A DNA stretch of 64,000 nt from CAYSWV01 sp964434865 (GCA_964434865.1 CAYSWV010000024.1:5113-69112), one strand, 5' to 3'. Shown: positions 44,558 through 54,367, counted from the first letter of the stretch. Translations and numbers: made by a program. The notes: a model not told the origin generated them from the letters alone.

Positions 44558-44830
44558 TCAAACCGGTAAGCTTTCAATTGCACAGGGTAACATTAGGCAC
44601 ATATTTAGCCACTGGACTTGCTCTGCACGAGTTCCGGCTAAACGCAGTTCCACTTGATAGACCGCAGCTCGATCTGAGGATCCGTGATGGCCTAAACGAA
44701 TCAGAGCTTTGAGTTGATCGGGAGTTGATCGGACTGATACCCCTAAACGCCATAAAGCTCGGGTTGCTGCTTCAAGGTCAGTTATAGGGATGGAAACAAC
44801 TCGATTTTCCAGTGGGACACCGTAAGACAT
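44558..44830 (-). CDS. Small conserved-looking protein, unknown
   Basis: A 90-aa protein of probable ferredoxin-like fold: VVSIPITDLEAATRALWRLG, then AVYQVELRLAGTRAEQVQWL, then MCLMLPCAIESLPV. It lacks ligand cysteines in a binding arrangement. ATG 44830. It contains an 11-bp tandem duplication (44711-44732) that might have altered the middle of the protein. No function can be assigned. The flanks to both neighbours (about 200 bp each) hold no gene. Confidence 0.6.
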   Translation of the reverse strand: MSYGVPLENRVVSIPITDLEAATRALWRLGVSVRSTPDQLKALIRLGHHGSSDRAAVYQVELRLAGTRAEQVQWLNMCLMLPCAIESLPV

Positions 44831-45040
44831 AGGACCTATCCTGGAATCTTAATTATGATTTAATAATCCCTCAAAAAGGTCATTCTGGCTAGCTATTATT
44901 GAGGAATGTAACTGTTGAGTGTTTGCTAGACTTCAATCCCAGTATGGCTGAGACATCTTGTAAAAAGTCTTTACATCGCGAGACTGTAACTAAAACTAAG
45001 CTATTGAGCTAGCGAACTAACCAGAGGTTCCCCTGCACTG

Positions 45041-45952
45041 CTAGGGACTGGTGCCAGAGGTTGTCAAAATAGTTCGGACTGTTTGACCTAGATCCACGCC
45101 TGCAGTTGGGATCTTAGTGACATACCAGCGGACTTTCCAGGATAGAGAGGTTGTGGGTAAGAGAGAGGTGTAGGGGCCTTGTTGCTCCATTTCAATATAG
45201 GTTTTAGCACCATTGACAAAAATCTCAATTTCACCTTCGCCGGGGGCAGCTGCCGCTAGGGGAATATCTTCAAACGTTTTAAGGAGTAGATAAGTTCCAT
45301 CCCAATGGGCAATCCAACCTTCTGTGCCATCAGCAAACAATTTCTGGTTAGTTTGAATGATGTCTGGATCGTAGTCAAACCAAGTTAACCCATCTCGAAC
45401 TTGAGTGATCAAATCTTCAAAGGGGCTAGGGTTAAATTGTCTGAATCCCGTTGGGTAAAAGAGTGTACCACGAGGGTGGATGCGTGTGACTTCCCAGGGA
45501 GCTACAGACAGGCTATGAGATGAGCCATTAGTAATGGTATAAGTCACTGCCAAGCTAGACCCCTCTATTGTAAAGGTTTTGGTAACTTGCAGAGGTAATT
45601 GAGAACTCACTGGGCTGGTAAGTTGTAATGTGGAGTCGCTGACTTCTATCTGGTAAGGATCAGAATCGATTTCAGGTAAGGGTGGCCATCCCCAGAGACG
45701 TTGAGGACTGGGCCAAAAAGTAGAGCCGTAGTTCACTGGATCCACCGACGACTCAGAGAGTAAATTCTCACCCTCTATTCGAGCTGCAACAATGCGGCCG
45801 CCATGGCTAGGATCCACCTCCAACTCCCACTGATCTAGTTGGAAACGATAGGGTTCTGGGATTGGAGGGTGTTGAACAGCAGGTACGTGAATAGTGCTAG
45901 GGGTCAGCAAGCTCAAACTGAAGACGATAAGAGCCACTACTAGAGATTTCAT
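45041..45952 (-). CDS. Exported DUF4380-like protein
   Basis: A 303-aa protein with an N-terminal signal (SLVVALIVFSLSLLTPST). The mature part has the galactose-mutarotase-like beta-sandwich pattern of DUF4380: VDPSHGGRIVAARIEGENLL, STFWPSPQRLWGWPP, TYTITNGSSHSLSVAPWEVT. Function unknown; perhaps carbohydrate binding outside the cytoplasm. It lies 28 bp downstream of the metal permease gene on the same strand, so it may be in the metal operon, although its sequence does not show metal ligands. Confidence 0.75.
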   Translation of the reverse strand: MKSLVVALIVFSLSLLTPSTIHVPAVQHPPIPEPYRFQLDQWELEVDPSHGGRIVAARIEGENLLSESSVDPVNYGSTFWPSPQRLWGWPPLPEIDSDPYQIEVSDSTLQLTSPVSSQLPLQVTKTFTIEGSSLAVTYTITNGSSHSLSVAPWEVTRIHPRGTLFYPTGFRQFNPSPFEDLITQVRDGLTWFDYDPDIIQTNQKLFADGTEGWIAHWDGTYLLLKTFEDIPLAAAAPGEGEIEIFVNGAKTYIEMEQQGPYTSLLPTTSLSWKVRWYVTKIPTAGVDLGQTVRTILTTSGTSP

Positions 45953-45980
45953 GGTACTACTCCAGGATCACCAGTTGCTC

Positions 45981-46895
45981 TCAAGACTGTTCTGGTCCTG
46001 ATTGAATGCCGAATAGAGTCTTGAGTTCGCGTAACCAAAGGGGATGATGCCTATTGGAGCGGGGCTGGGTTAACAACCCTTGCTTAGGGCTAAATAAAAA
46101 GGCTAGACCAAACAATCCCGAGACAACCATTACAATAGTAGGCCCCGACGGTAAATTTAAGTAATAGCTCAAGTACATCCCTGACAGGCTAGAGATCATA
46201 CCAATGATTGATCCAACTATCATGACTTGGTGCAGCCGTGAAACCAAGAGGTAAGCTGTAGCTCCAGGGGTGATCATCAAAGCCAGCACCAGAATGACAC
46301 CCACAGCTTTCATACTAGCTACTAGAGTTAGCGCAATTAACATCATGAGCACTACATTCAGACTATGCACAGGTAACCCTGCTGCCTGGGCCCCCACTGG
46401 ATCAAAACTGTAAAACAATAGCTCTTTGAAAAATAAAGCCACGATGACTAAGACCCCGATGGTGATCCCGACTGTGGTATAAACTTCTGTTTGAGTTACG
46501 CCCAACACATTCCCAAAGAGAAAATGGTTAAGATCAATCTTGGCTTCTTTTTGAATCAACGTAATCAAGATAATACCTAAGGCAAAAAAAGCTGAGAAGA
46601 CGATCCCCATAGCTGCATCTTCTTTAATTGACGTCCGACTTCGGATCCAATTGATTAATACTGTGCTTAACAAACCCGCCACAAACGCACCTACGAAGAT
46701 GTTGATCCCGAGTTTGAACGCAATGGCCAAACCAGGCAACAGAGAATGGCTAATGGCATCCCCTAAAAGCGCCATCCGCTGCACTAGCAAATAACTCCCT
46801 ACCACCGCACAGATAATGCCTACAGCAGTCGCTACCACCACCGATCGTTGCATAAAGGCATAGGTTAAAGGTTCAAGTAAAAGATTGAGGATCAA
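45981..46895 (-). CDS. Zn/Mn ABC transporter permease (ZnuB/MntB family)
   Basis: A 304-aa membrane protein with eight or nine helices. The family signature VGSYLLVQRMALLGDAISHS lies near residues 33-52, and SMKAVGVILVLALMITPGAT near 200 has the conserved ITPG helix. Overall it resembles cyanobacterial MntB. The start overlaps the ATPase stop by 4 bp, a tight coupling. The cognate binding protein is not adjacent; the candidate at 7429 shares the upstream control element. Metal (Mn or Zn) cannot be decided from sequence alone. Confidence 0.92.
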   Translation of the reverse strand: MILNLLLEPLTYAFMQRSVVVATAVGIICAVVGSYLLVQRMALLGDAISHSLLPGLAIAFKLGINIFVGAFVAGLLSTVLINWIRSRTSIKEDAAMGIVFSAFFALGIILITLIQKEAKIDLNHFLFGNVLGVTQTEVYTTVGITIGVLVIVALFFKELLFYSFDPVGAQAAGLPVHSLNVVLMMLIALTLVASMKAVGVILVLALMITPGATAYLLVSRLHQVMIVGSIIGMISSLSGMYLSYYLNLPSGPTIVMVVSGLFGLAFLFSPKQGLLTQPRSNRHHPLWLRELKTLFGIQSGPEQS

Positions 46896-47722
46896 GCGGC
46901 AGCTCCACCATAAAACATGACCTGGCCCCCATAGGCTTGCTGCATATAATGAGGCTGTAAAACCTCTGGTACAGGTCCTGATTGAATCACCTCACGATTG
47001 AGGAGCAGTAATCGATCAAAGTGGTGAATCGACTCCCCCAAATCATGATTAACCACCATCACAATTTTGCAAGCTTGCACTAGGTCCTGAAAGATCTCGA
47101 ATAAGATAGTCTCAGTTTTTTGATCAATTCCTACAAAAGGTTCGTCAAAACAATAGATTTGAGCCTCACTGGCTAACGAGCGAGCCAGAAAAACTCGTTG
47201 TTGTTGCCCACCGGAGAGCTCACCAATCGGTCGCTGCAAATAATCCAGCATGCCCACCCGGCCTAGAGCTTCTAAGGCCAACGCTTTACTCTGGGTAGCA
47301 AAAGGACGAAACCAGCCTGTTTTTTTGATCCGCCCCATCATGACTACATCCCAAACCGTAGCTGGATAAGTCCAATCAATCATGGATCGTTGGGGAACAT
47401 AGGCCACTTGATCCAGTTGGCGATAGAGGGGAACCCCTTGATAAGTAGCTTGACCCTGAGTGATCGGAATCAAGCCCAGCATGGCTTTAAGCAACGTACT
47501 TTTACCTGCTCCATTGGGACCAATGATACCCAACAACTGACCTGGCTCAATCTCAACGTTAATGGCCTTTAAAGCTAGTCGCTGGCGGTAATGGACAGTG
47601 AGATTTTGAATCGAAATAGCAGCTTGACTAACACAGGCTATGGGGGAAGCCGAATTAAACCTTATTGTTGGTGACATTGTTGGTGACATCGCTGGTGACA
47701 TCGTTGATGACATAGGTTTCAT
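46892..47722 (-). CDS. Zn/Mn ABC transporter ATP-binding protein (ZnuC/MntA family)
   Basis: Walker A GPNGAGKSTLL is at residues 68-78 (counted from ATG 47722), the Q-loop in VAYVPQRSMIDW, the signature LSGGQQQRVFLARSL near 171, Walker B IYCFDEPFVGID near 191, and the switch His in MVVNHDLGE. The N-terminus is extended by repeats (MSSTMSPAMSPTMSPT) from a 12-bp tandem array, and four in-frame ATGs stand at 47722, 47713, 47701 and 47689, so the real start is uncertain. The first start lies within a control box. Forms an operon with the permease. Confidence 0.92.
   Translation of the reverse strand: MKPMSSTMSPAMSPTMSPTIRFNSASPIACVSQAAISIQNLTVHYRQRLALKAINVEIEPGQLLGIIGPNGAGKSTLLKAMLGLIPITQGQATYQGVPLYRQLDQVAYVPQRSMIDWTYPATVWDVVMMGRIKKTGWFRPFATQSKALALEALGRVGMLDYLQRPIGELSGGQQQRVFLARSLASEAQIYCFDEPFVGIDQKTETILFEIFQDLVQACKIVMVVNHDLGESIHHFDRLLLLNREVIQSGPVPEVLQPHYMQQAYGGQVMFYGGAAA
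47667..47714 (-). repeat. 12-bp tandem array encoding MSP(A/T) units at the N-terminus of the metal ATPase
   Basis: Four 12-bp units (47667-47678, 47679-47690, 47691-47702, 47703-47714) with consensus GTTGGTGACATC on the + strand. On the coding strand each unit contains ATG and encodes Met-Ser-(Pro/Ser)-(Ala/Thr). Every ATG is in frame, so the array multiplies possible start codons. Confidence 0.85.
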
Positions 47723-47785
47723 TATTGTTTCACTTTCTGTGTGCTAATCTATCACACAACCTCTAAAATGAAATGATTATGAAAG
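47716..47785 (-). promoter_or_regulatory. Four-hexamer operator upstream of the metal ATPase gene
   Basis: Read on the minus strand: TTTCAT at 47784-47779 and 47773-47768, then GTGAAA at 47733-47728 and ATGAAA at 47722-47717. Each pair is spaced 11 bp. The order and orientation relative to the gene match 7357-7418 upstream of the binding-protein gene. Here the last hexamer includes the first ATG of the gene (47722). Spacing between the two pairs is 8 bp longer than at the other locus. Confidence 0.65.
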
Positions 47786-47805
47786 CGCTTTTTGTGCTCT
47801 GGCAC

Positions 47806-48555
47806 TTAGTCTATGATCCCTGAATCTGAAGAGGTGGTGCCTGTGTAGGGGGATCTGCTATTGCGGATGATGAGTAGGGAAAAGTAGGGGGGTTGGAAGG
47901 TTTTTAAGTGTTCTAATGTGGGCCAAATCTGTTCATGGTCCTGACCCACTGCAATGATTAAGCTAGCCTGTTGCAATCGTTGAGTTTGAGCTAAGTAGTG
48001 CCAGATCTGGGGAAAAACAGAAGCGACTTTCATCAGGACCACTTGATCGGCCCACTGCAAGATTTGATCCAGCTCACTGACACAGTACATAGCGGGTAAG
48101 ATAGCAATTTTTTCTGCCCCTGTAGCTAAAGGTTGCCCTAAACAAGCTGTGGCAGCTAGGGGAGAACAAACACCAGGAACCGCTCGGATCTCGTGGGTAG
48201 CATCGCTCTGGTGAAGAGTCTTGGCTAAGTAGGTAAAGGTGCTGTAGAGGCTGATATCTCCCTCTGAAATAAAGGCAACATTTAGACCTGATTGCAGATA
48301 CTTCAGAACTTGATCGGTAGCGCGTTGCCAGGCTGCCGTTAAGATCTCAGGCTCGTTTACAAAAGGTAACTCTAGAGATACGACTTGCTGATGAGGCAAG
48401 AGATGCTGAGCCACAATTTTGTAGGCTAGACCCGGTTGCCCCTGACGATTTTGAGGACAAGCAATGATCGGGACAGATTGCAAAACCGATAAGCCTTGGA
48501 GGGTCAACCAATCAGGATGGCCTGGACCCACGCCAATCCCCCAAAAGATAGCCAT
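47806..48555 (-). CDS. cobI: Precorrin-2 C20-methyltransferase
   Basis: CobI/CbiL uses SAM to methylate C20 of (Co-)precorrin-2 in cobalamin synthesis. The 249-aa protein has the class III methyltransferase markers: GIGVGPGHPDWLTLQG at residues 6-21, VAFISEGDISLYSTFTYL near 94, AVPGVCSPLAATACLGQPL near 125, and VVLMKVAS near 172. ATG 48555. The gene lies downstream of a STAS gene and upstream of the metal operon, with no other cob genes nearby, as is usual for scattered cyanobacterial B12 genes. Confidence 0.9.
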   Translation of the reverse strand: MAIFWGIGVGPGHPDWLTLQGLSVLQSVPIIACPQNRQGQPGLAYKIVAQHLLPHQQVVSLELPFVNEPEILTAAWQRATDQVLKYLQSGLNVAFISEGDISLYSTFTYLAKTLHQSDATHEIRAVPGVCSPLAATACLGQPLATGAEKIAILPAMYCVSELDQILQWADQVVLMKVASVFPQIWHYLAQTQRLQQASLIIAVGQDHEQIWPTLEHLKTFQPPYFSLLIIRNSRSPYTGTTSSDSGIID

Positions 48556-48594
48556 AGCTTCACATGCAAAAAACTACACGGAACTCTACCGTTC

Positions 48595-49011
48595 TTAAGA
48601 CTCTTCGGGTGTGTGGTTGTCTGGAACTGGAGCCGTCTCGGGAGTATCGGCAGGAAGATTAGCTAAAGCCTCATCCAGAGATTGCCTCAAGGACAAAAAC
48701 TTTTCTAGGCGAACAAGCTTGACAGTCTGAGTGACGCGAGCGTTGCTAACCACTTGCAGGGATCCAGAATGGCCTTGAATTTGCTTAGCAATTTGGACTA
48801 GAGCCCCCACCCCAGAACTATCGACAAAATCGATACCTGCCAAATCCAGGATGATGTTGTGAGGACCTTCGTCGATCCAGGCCCCAATTACCTTACGAAA
48901 AACAGGCTCTGAGAATGCATCGAGTAATCCTGTTAATTTGAATACCCGACAGTTATTGATTACTTCTTGACTACCGCGTAAGCTGACGGTTAGTGAGAGT
49001 GGTTCTGGAAT
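48595..49011 (-). CDS. STAS-domain anti-sigma factor antagonist, probable ATT start
   Basis: The coding frame clearly continues upstream of the first usable TTG (48843): it reads LTVSLRGSQEVINN, CRVFKLTGLLDAFSEPVF and IDEGPHNIILDLAGIDFVDS, which is the N-terminal half of the STAS domain. No ATG, GTG or TTG occurs in frame between the stop near 49079 and 48843. An ATT at 49011 stands 7 nt after a perfect AAGGAG and gives a 138-aa protein. The antagonist Ser is in FVDSSGVGAL. The acidic Pro-rich tail (PADTPETAPVPDNHTPEES) is unusual. It is followed by cobI. Confidence 0.75.
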   Translation of the reverse strand: MPEPLSLTVSLRGSQEVINNCRVFKLTGLLDAFSEPVFRKVIGAWIDEGPHNIILDLAGIDFVDSSGVGALVQIAKQIQGHSGSLQVVSNARVTQTVKLVRLEKFLSLRQSLDEALANLPADTPETAPVPDNHTPEES

Positions 49012-49215
49012 GGCTCTACTCCTTACACGTGACGATCCGACATTTATGCTATCTATGAGCCTCGGCTCAAGGATCTAGTGTAGTGCTCAACATTGCATCT
49101 CTGACAACAGTCTTCACGCAACTATAGTCAGATAATGTGGAGTTAGCATAGCATTCTGAGTCGTGATTTTCACGTTGTTTTCAGAAGCCTTTTTATCCCT
49201 ATCAGGTGCTTTGGT

Positions 49216-52200
49216 GTGGTGAGGACTCCCAATAAACGCAACAATCGGTTGGTTACCCAGGATTCTGGAGTTAAGTCCAGTTCACACAACCTCTACTTGG
49301 ATCAAGGTGATCAAGTGGAGTCAGCTGATCAGCATAAGCAAAACGGGCATGATCAAAATGGACGTCATGACCAACAGGTTATTAATCAACCCACACGGCA
49401 ACCCATACGGTCGGACTCTAGCTGGCACAGCAATCCAACTCAACCTCTCGAAATTCCAGTAGATGGCTCTGCGCCGCAACCTAATGCTAAGGCCATTCCC
49501 CCTGTTAAAGAGACTGATCTAACCGAAGCTGAAGCTGATGATCCGATAGATGAGGCCCATTTAACGCCTGGACAACCCAAATCAGCCTTGTGGTCACGCT
49601 TATGGCTCATGACTCGCCTGAGCTTAACGTTGGTCTGCACTGGAGTAGCAGGTGCCTTTGGAGTGGCTTGGGGGACTCGCCATTATATTGAAAGTCATCT
49701 AGTTCCAACGATTGAGGATCAGCTTGAAACTAGACTTAATCGTACTGTTGATCTTGGTGATATTACTTATATTGGTCCCTGGCAAGTTACGCTAAGTCAA
49801 AGTGAGATAGATGGACTGATTGAAGTACAGTCTCTCACAGTGTCTGCCGATGTTTGGCAATGGCTTCAGACGCGTGAACTGAAACTTGATCTGAAACTGA
49901 ATCAACCTACAGCTACGCTACGAGAAGCCGCTGATGGTGATTGGTCTCCTCTGCCTTTGGATCAGCTTAAGGAGGCTGGTTCAACTGAGGGGCTACCCAT
50001 CCCCCTTTCATCAGTCTCGATCAAAGTGGTTAATGGTGGCTTAACAGCGATTCCTCTTGTGGGTGAGTCCCGAGTTTTCAATAGCTTACAAGGCCAAGCT
50101 CGGCTGAATTTAAAAGCAGCAACTTCAGCTAGTCAGGCTGCTGAGTTTCAACTACGAGCTGAGCTAGATCAACACCCTGTTCGGGTGGAGGGGACGGCTA
50201 GTCTTCAAGATCCTCAGATAGCTCTACAAGTTGATGCAGAACAACTCCCTCTTGATCTGCTACCTAGTGTTGTGCCTAAAATCCCTTTGAATCAATTGAG
50301 TGGGGTAGCGGATTTAGTTTTAGACTTAGGGTGGCAGCCGGCTCAACCCTTGCAACTTCAGCTTGAGGCTCAAGTGGCTGATGCTGCTTTTGAAATCGAT
50401 CGAGTGCCCAACCGCTTTTCAGGTGTGAATGGCTCCGTCACCTTGGATGGCCAAACTTTAGGTCTTCAGGCTGCGACTGGCCAATTCGGTGATCTCGATC
50501 TGACAGCTACCGGCCAGATTCAACTGGGTCCTGATGGATTCTATGATTTGAAGGGTCAGACCTCCCAAGTTCAGATTGCTGATTTGCAAAACACGTTTAA
50601 CTTTGGTCTACCTACTGAGGTTGAAGGCACAGTAGACAGTACCTTTTTCTTGACAGGAGCCTTGAACCAGCCTGTGATTGAAGGGGAGGCCTACTCAGTT
50701 AATGCAGGGCGTGTGGATCAAATCGTGGTGCCAACTTATCAGACAGCCTTTGCTTTACAAGGATCAACGCTGAGTTTCGATGCTATCCAAGGTACGCTGG
50801 CTAATGGCACTGTTGAGGGGTCTGGAACCGTTCAACTCGGCTCTGGAGTTACTGCTGACTTTCAAGCAACGATGACTGGAATTAATTCAGCTCAAGTTGC
50901 CTCAGCTTACGAGATATCTTTGCCGAAAACGGTGGGTCAAGTCAACGGACAGGTTCAGTTTCAGTGGTCTCAAGAACTTCAACCCATCATTACAGCTAAT
51001 CTGATAGCACAAGGTGGGGAGATCACTGGCACAGCTCAGCTGAATTATAGCGACAGTATTCTCACTGTACCTAATGCAGATTTAGCCTTAGCTGGTGGTC
51101 GTGTGGCGGTAAGTGGCCAACTCGATCAAGGTCAAATTACCGGAACACTCACACCCTCGAATATCAACTTAGCCTTTTTTAATCCTGTCTTAGATGAGAA
51201 ATTATCAGGACAACTTAAACTTCAAGCTCAGACTGAAGCGCTCACGTTGGCAGCTATTGAAGTCAATGGTCAGGTTGTTTTACCCGAAGGAGTGGGTCCT
51301 GTTACACAACCTATTACAGCAGAAGTGGTTTGGACGGGATCAACACTACAGATTATAGATGGCCAAATCGAGACATTGGCTTCGGTACAGGGTGAGATTC
51401 CATTCAATCCCCAAACCTCTGAAGTGGGTGATTTAAATTTAAGGCTACAAGCGCAGCAGGTTCCCTTACAATCGCTGCCTCAACTACCCGAACAACTCCA
51501 GATCCAGGGCTTAGCGTCACTCACCGGTCAACTCACTGGACCTCTAAATGAGTTAGCGTTTGCGGGCGATCTAATCTTAGATAACTCTCAGGTGGTGGGG
51601 CTAGCTTTCCAGACCTTACAGGGTCCGATCTCGTGGTCTGCTGATACCGGTACAGAGCTTGCGCTTCAAGGCCCTAACGATCAACTTAGGATTGCTTTAG
51701 ACCCTACTTTCCAACCTGAAACATTTACTGTTAAACAGGGTTCTATTGAAGCAACAGGAGCTAAGGTTGGAGATGAGATCACTTTAGAGCTTCAAAGTGT
51801 ACCTTTGACTACTATTGCTAGCCTACTTCCTGGTGCAACCCTGGAGAGCTTGGGTGGAACCATTCAGGGTGATCTAACCTTTAATTGGGTTGATCAATCA
51901 GCTCAAGGTACCGCTCTAATTGAGTCACTTACCTTTGCCGATCTTGAGGCTGATCAGATCGAAGTCGCTTTTGACTTTAAAGATAATCAATTACAGATTC
52001 CGCAAGCTAATTTGCAGCTGTTTAATAGTGCTTATGAACTTAGCGGTGACATCACGTTACCTACCGAGACCCGTGAAGCCTCAATCCATTTGAGCGTGGG
52101 TACCACTCAAGCCACTCTTCAAGATGTGATTTCAACTTTTCAGTGGCAAACCTGGGATGATGTTCGCAACCGGGGTCTCAGGCTACCGGCTCTGGGTCCA

Positions 52201-54345
52201 GCTGCAGCTGTAGTCACCGAACCAGTGCAGGGCAGTCGTTTAACTCTTCTTGATCAATTGGCCTTGTATGAACAAACGGTTAGGCAGTTGCGGCAAGAAC
52301 AATCCCAGGAAGCTGATCAACCAATACCCCAACCTCCTGACCTGCAAGGGGATCTACAAGCCACTGTCACGATAGCGGGGTCTTTGACAGAACCTGAGTT
52401 GCAATTTGAACTTGAGGGTCAACAGTGGTCTGCACAAGACTTTCAGCTAGAGACGGTTTCAGCCGCTGGCTCGCTTTCACTGGCGGACACGATTGCCTCG
52501 TTAGATAAGCTAGAACTCAGCTATCAAGATCGGGTAGGCTTGTTTTCAGGTCAAGTGGGACCCCAACACCTAGCTGGTAACCTCCAAATTGAACAATTAC
52601 CTCTGAAGCAATTTCAACGATTTGTACCTGCTTATCTCAATGTTGAGGGGGATCTGAACGCAAGTATTAACCTCTCAGGTTCACTATCGAATCCAGCTGC
52701 TTCGGGCCAGATCAGTCTGCTCACAGCTCAGCTTAATCAAATTCCGATTCAAACTAGTCAAATTGATTTTAGCTATGATCGGGGCTTGCTTAATGTCAAT
52801 AGTACCTCAACGATTGAAGATGAACCCATCACAATCTCTGGTACTGTCCCCTACACTCTGCCCTTTGCCAGTATCCAAGCTCCCAGTCAACAAATTGATC
52901 TGAGTTTGGATGTGCCCAGTGAGGGTTTAAAGCTCATGAATCTTGTGTCCGATCAAGTCACCTGGGAAGGAGGAGATAGCCAGTTACAGCTAGTTATGAG
53001 GGGAACGGTACAAGAACCCATCATTCAAGGTGAGTTATCGGTTAATCAAGGCATTTTACAGATCAAAGCGTTGCCTGAACCTATCACCGATATTGTAGGT
53101 CGCGTGACTTTTGATTTTAATCACTTAGAGGTTGAACAACTCCAAGGGCAGTACGGACAGGGACACCTTACTGCTGCAGGTGTGTTGCCAATCAATTCCC
53201 AAGGGGCTCAAACCATTGAAGATGACTTGCCCCCATTAACCTTACAACTGGATCAGCTCAATGTTGATCTACCCCAAGGGTACAACGGTGACATCAATGG
53301 AGAACTCTTAGTCAAGGGTGTCTTGTTACGGCCTATCCTGGCGGGTCAATTAATGTTATCGAATGGGATCTTTGATATTACACCGAAGGGAACCCCCACG
53401 AATACTGGTAAAGAGTCCAATCTTACTGGATCTGAGAGTCCCTTCACAATTATTGACAATATCCCAGATGGCGTTGCTAGTGGTTCGAGGTCGATTGAGC
53501 CAGCTAGAGCTGAAACATCCTCAGGCTTTTTTAATCTCGATGCTCTTAGAATTAGCCTAGGCAACAACGTTGATGTTACGAGACGACAGCTCTTCAATTT
53601 CACGACAACCGGTAATCTTCAAATTTTTGGGACGTTAGAGGAACCGCAACTCACAGGCACCCTGAAGCTAGAACAGGGTCGGATCACCCTCCCAGTTGCT
53701 GAGTTCAGATTAGATCGCTCACGACGTAACACGATTAAGTTTGATCTCAATCGGGGTTTGGATCCTGCTTTAGATGTCTACCTCAGAACACAGGTCGCTG
53801 AAGTCTATCCTCCTTCTCAACCTGTTGCTGTGGTGGATGGGGGGACTCCCTTCGTTGGATTTCAAAATACAATCGATGTGATGGCCCGGGTTCGAGGTCC
53901 TGCTAGTCAGTTGATTACGGAAAACCCCAGAGCTGGCATTGTTGATATTCGCAGTACCCCCTCCCGATCAGAATCTGAAATTTTTGCCCTTTTGGGTGGG
54001 AATCTTGTGGCTAGTCTTGGATCGGGTGCAGGTGTGGCTAGTTTGGCAGGTCAGGGCCTCATTAATACAATTGGTGAATCGTTAGGGCTTGATGAAGTTC
54101 GCTTAGGTCCCATCCCTCAGGTCAGTACCTCTGCTCCCAACCGGGCTTCTGTTGGTCTAGGCTTGGAAGTTGCTAAAGATTTGGGATCTACCATTTCGAT
54201 TTCTGGTCAGCAAAACTTGACAGATGGCTTTCAACCCACTCGCTACAGTACTCGTTATCGTCTGAATCAAGAAACACTACTGAGATTGAGTACTGATTTT
54301 GAAGGTAACTCCATTACCTCGATTGAATTTGATACCCGTTTCTAG
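49216..54345 (+). CDS. TamB-like translocation/assembly module protein (DUF490 C-terminal)
   Basis: A 1709-aa envelope protein. A polar, disordered N-terminus (~120 residues) precedes one membrane anchor (LSLTLVCTGVAGAFGVAWG, ~residue 140). More than 1400 residues of beta-helical repeats follow (for example QVTLSQSEIDGLIEVQSLTV). The last ~350 residues match the TamB/DUF490 module, ending GFQPTRYSTRYRLNQETLLR. Such proteins bridge inner and outer membranes and move lipids or help outer-membrane protein assembly. The start is GTG at 49216 or 49219. No Omp85 gene is adjacent. Confidence 0.9.
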   Translation: MVRTPNKRNNRLVTQDSGVKSSSHNLYLDQGDQVESADQHKQNGHDQNGRHDQQVINQPTRQPIRSDSSWHSNPTQPLEIPVDGSAPQPNAKAIPPVKETDLTEAEADDPIDEAHLTPGQPKSALWSRLWLMTRLSLTLVCTGVAGAFGVAWGTRHYIESHLVPTIEDQLETRLNRTVDLGDITYIGPWQVTLSQSEIDGLIEVQSLTVSADVWQWLQTRELKLDLKLNQPTATLREAADGDWSPLPLDQLKEAGSTEGLPIPLSSVSIKVVNGGLTAIPLVGESRVFNSLQGQARLNLKAATSASQAAEFQLRAELDQHPVRVEGTASLQDPQIALQVDAEQLPLDLLPSVVPKIPLNQLSGVADLVLDLGWQPAQPLQLQLEAQVADAAFEIDRVPNRFSGVNGSVTLDGQTLGLQAATGQFGDLDLTATGQIQLGPDGFYDLKGQTSQVQIADLQNTFNFGLPTEVEGTVDSTFFLTGALNQPVIEGEAYSVNAGRVDQIVVPTYQTAFALQGSTLSFDAIQGTLANGTVEGSGTVQLGSGVTADFQATMTGINSAQVASAYEISLPKTVGQVNGQVQFQWSQELQPIITANLIAQGGEITGTAQLNYSDSILTVPNADLALAGGRVAVSGQLDQGQITGTLTPSNINLAFFNPVLDEKLSGQLKLQAQTEALTLAAIEVNGQVVLPEGVGPVTQPITAEVVWTGSTLQIIDGQIETLASVQGEIPFNPQTSEVGDLNLRLQAQQVPLQSLPQLPEQLQIQGLASLTGQLTGPLNELAFAGDLILDNSQVVGLAFQTLQGPISWSADTGTELALQGPNDQLRIALDPTFQPETFTVKQGSIEATGAKVGDEITLELQSVPLTTIASLLPGATLESLGGTIQGDLTFNWVDQSAQGTALIESLTFADLEADQIEVAFDFKDNQLQIPQANLQLFNSAYELSGDITLPTETREASIHLSVGTTQATLQDVISTFQWQTWDDVRNRGLRLPALGPAAAVVTEPVQGSRLTLLDQLALYEQTVRQLRQEQSQEADQPIPQPPDLQGDLQATVTIAGSLTEPELQFELEGQQWSAQDFQLETVSAAGSLSLADTIASLDKLELSYQDRVGLFSGQVGPQHLAGNLQIEQLPLKQFQRFVPAYLNVEGDLNASINLSGSLSNPAASGQISLLTAQLNQIPIQTSQIDFSYDRGLLNVNSTSTIEDEPITISGTVPYTLPFASIQAPSQQIDLSLDVPSEGLKLMNLVSDQVTWEGGDSQLQLVMRGTVQEPIIQGELSVNQGILQIKALPEPITDIVGRVTFDFNHLEVEQLQGQYGQGHLTAAGVLPINSQGAQTIEDDLPPLTLQLDQLNVDLPQGYNGDINGELLVKGVLLRPILAGQLMLSNGIFDITPKGTPTNTGKESNLTGSESPFTIIDNIPDGVASGSRSIEPARAETSSGFFNLDALRISLGNNVDVTRRQLFNFTTTGNLQIFGTLEEPQLTGTLKLEQGRITLPVAEFRLDRSRRNTIKFDLNRGLDPALDVYLRTQVAEVYPPSQPVAVVDGGTPFVGFQNTIDVMARVRGPASQLITENPRAGIVDIRSTPSRSESEIFALLGGNLVASLGSGAGVASLAGQGLINTIGESLGLDEVRLGPIPQVSTSAPNRASVGLGLEVAKDLGSTISISGQQNLTDGFQPTRYSTRYRLNQETLLRLSTDFEGNSITSIEFDTRF

Positions 54346-54367
54346 CCCAAGACAGTCAGCTCTATCT

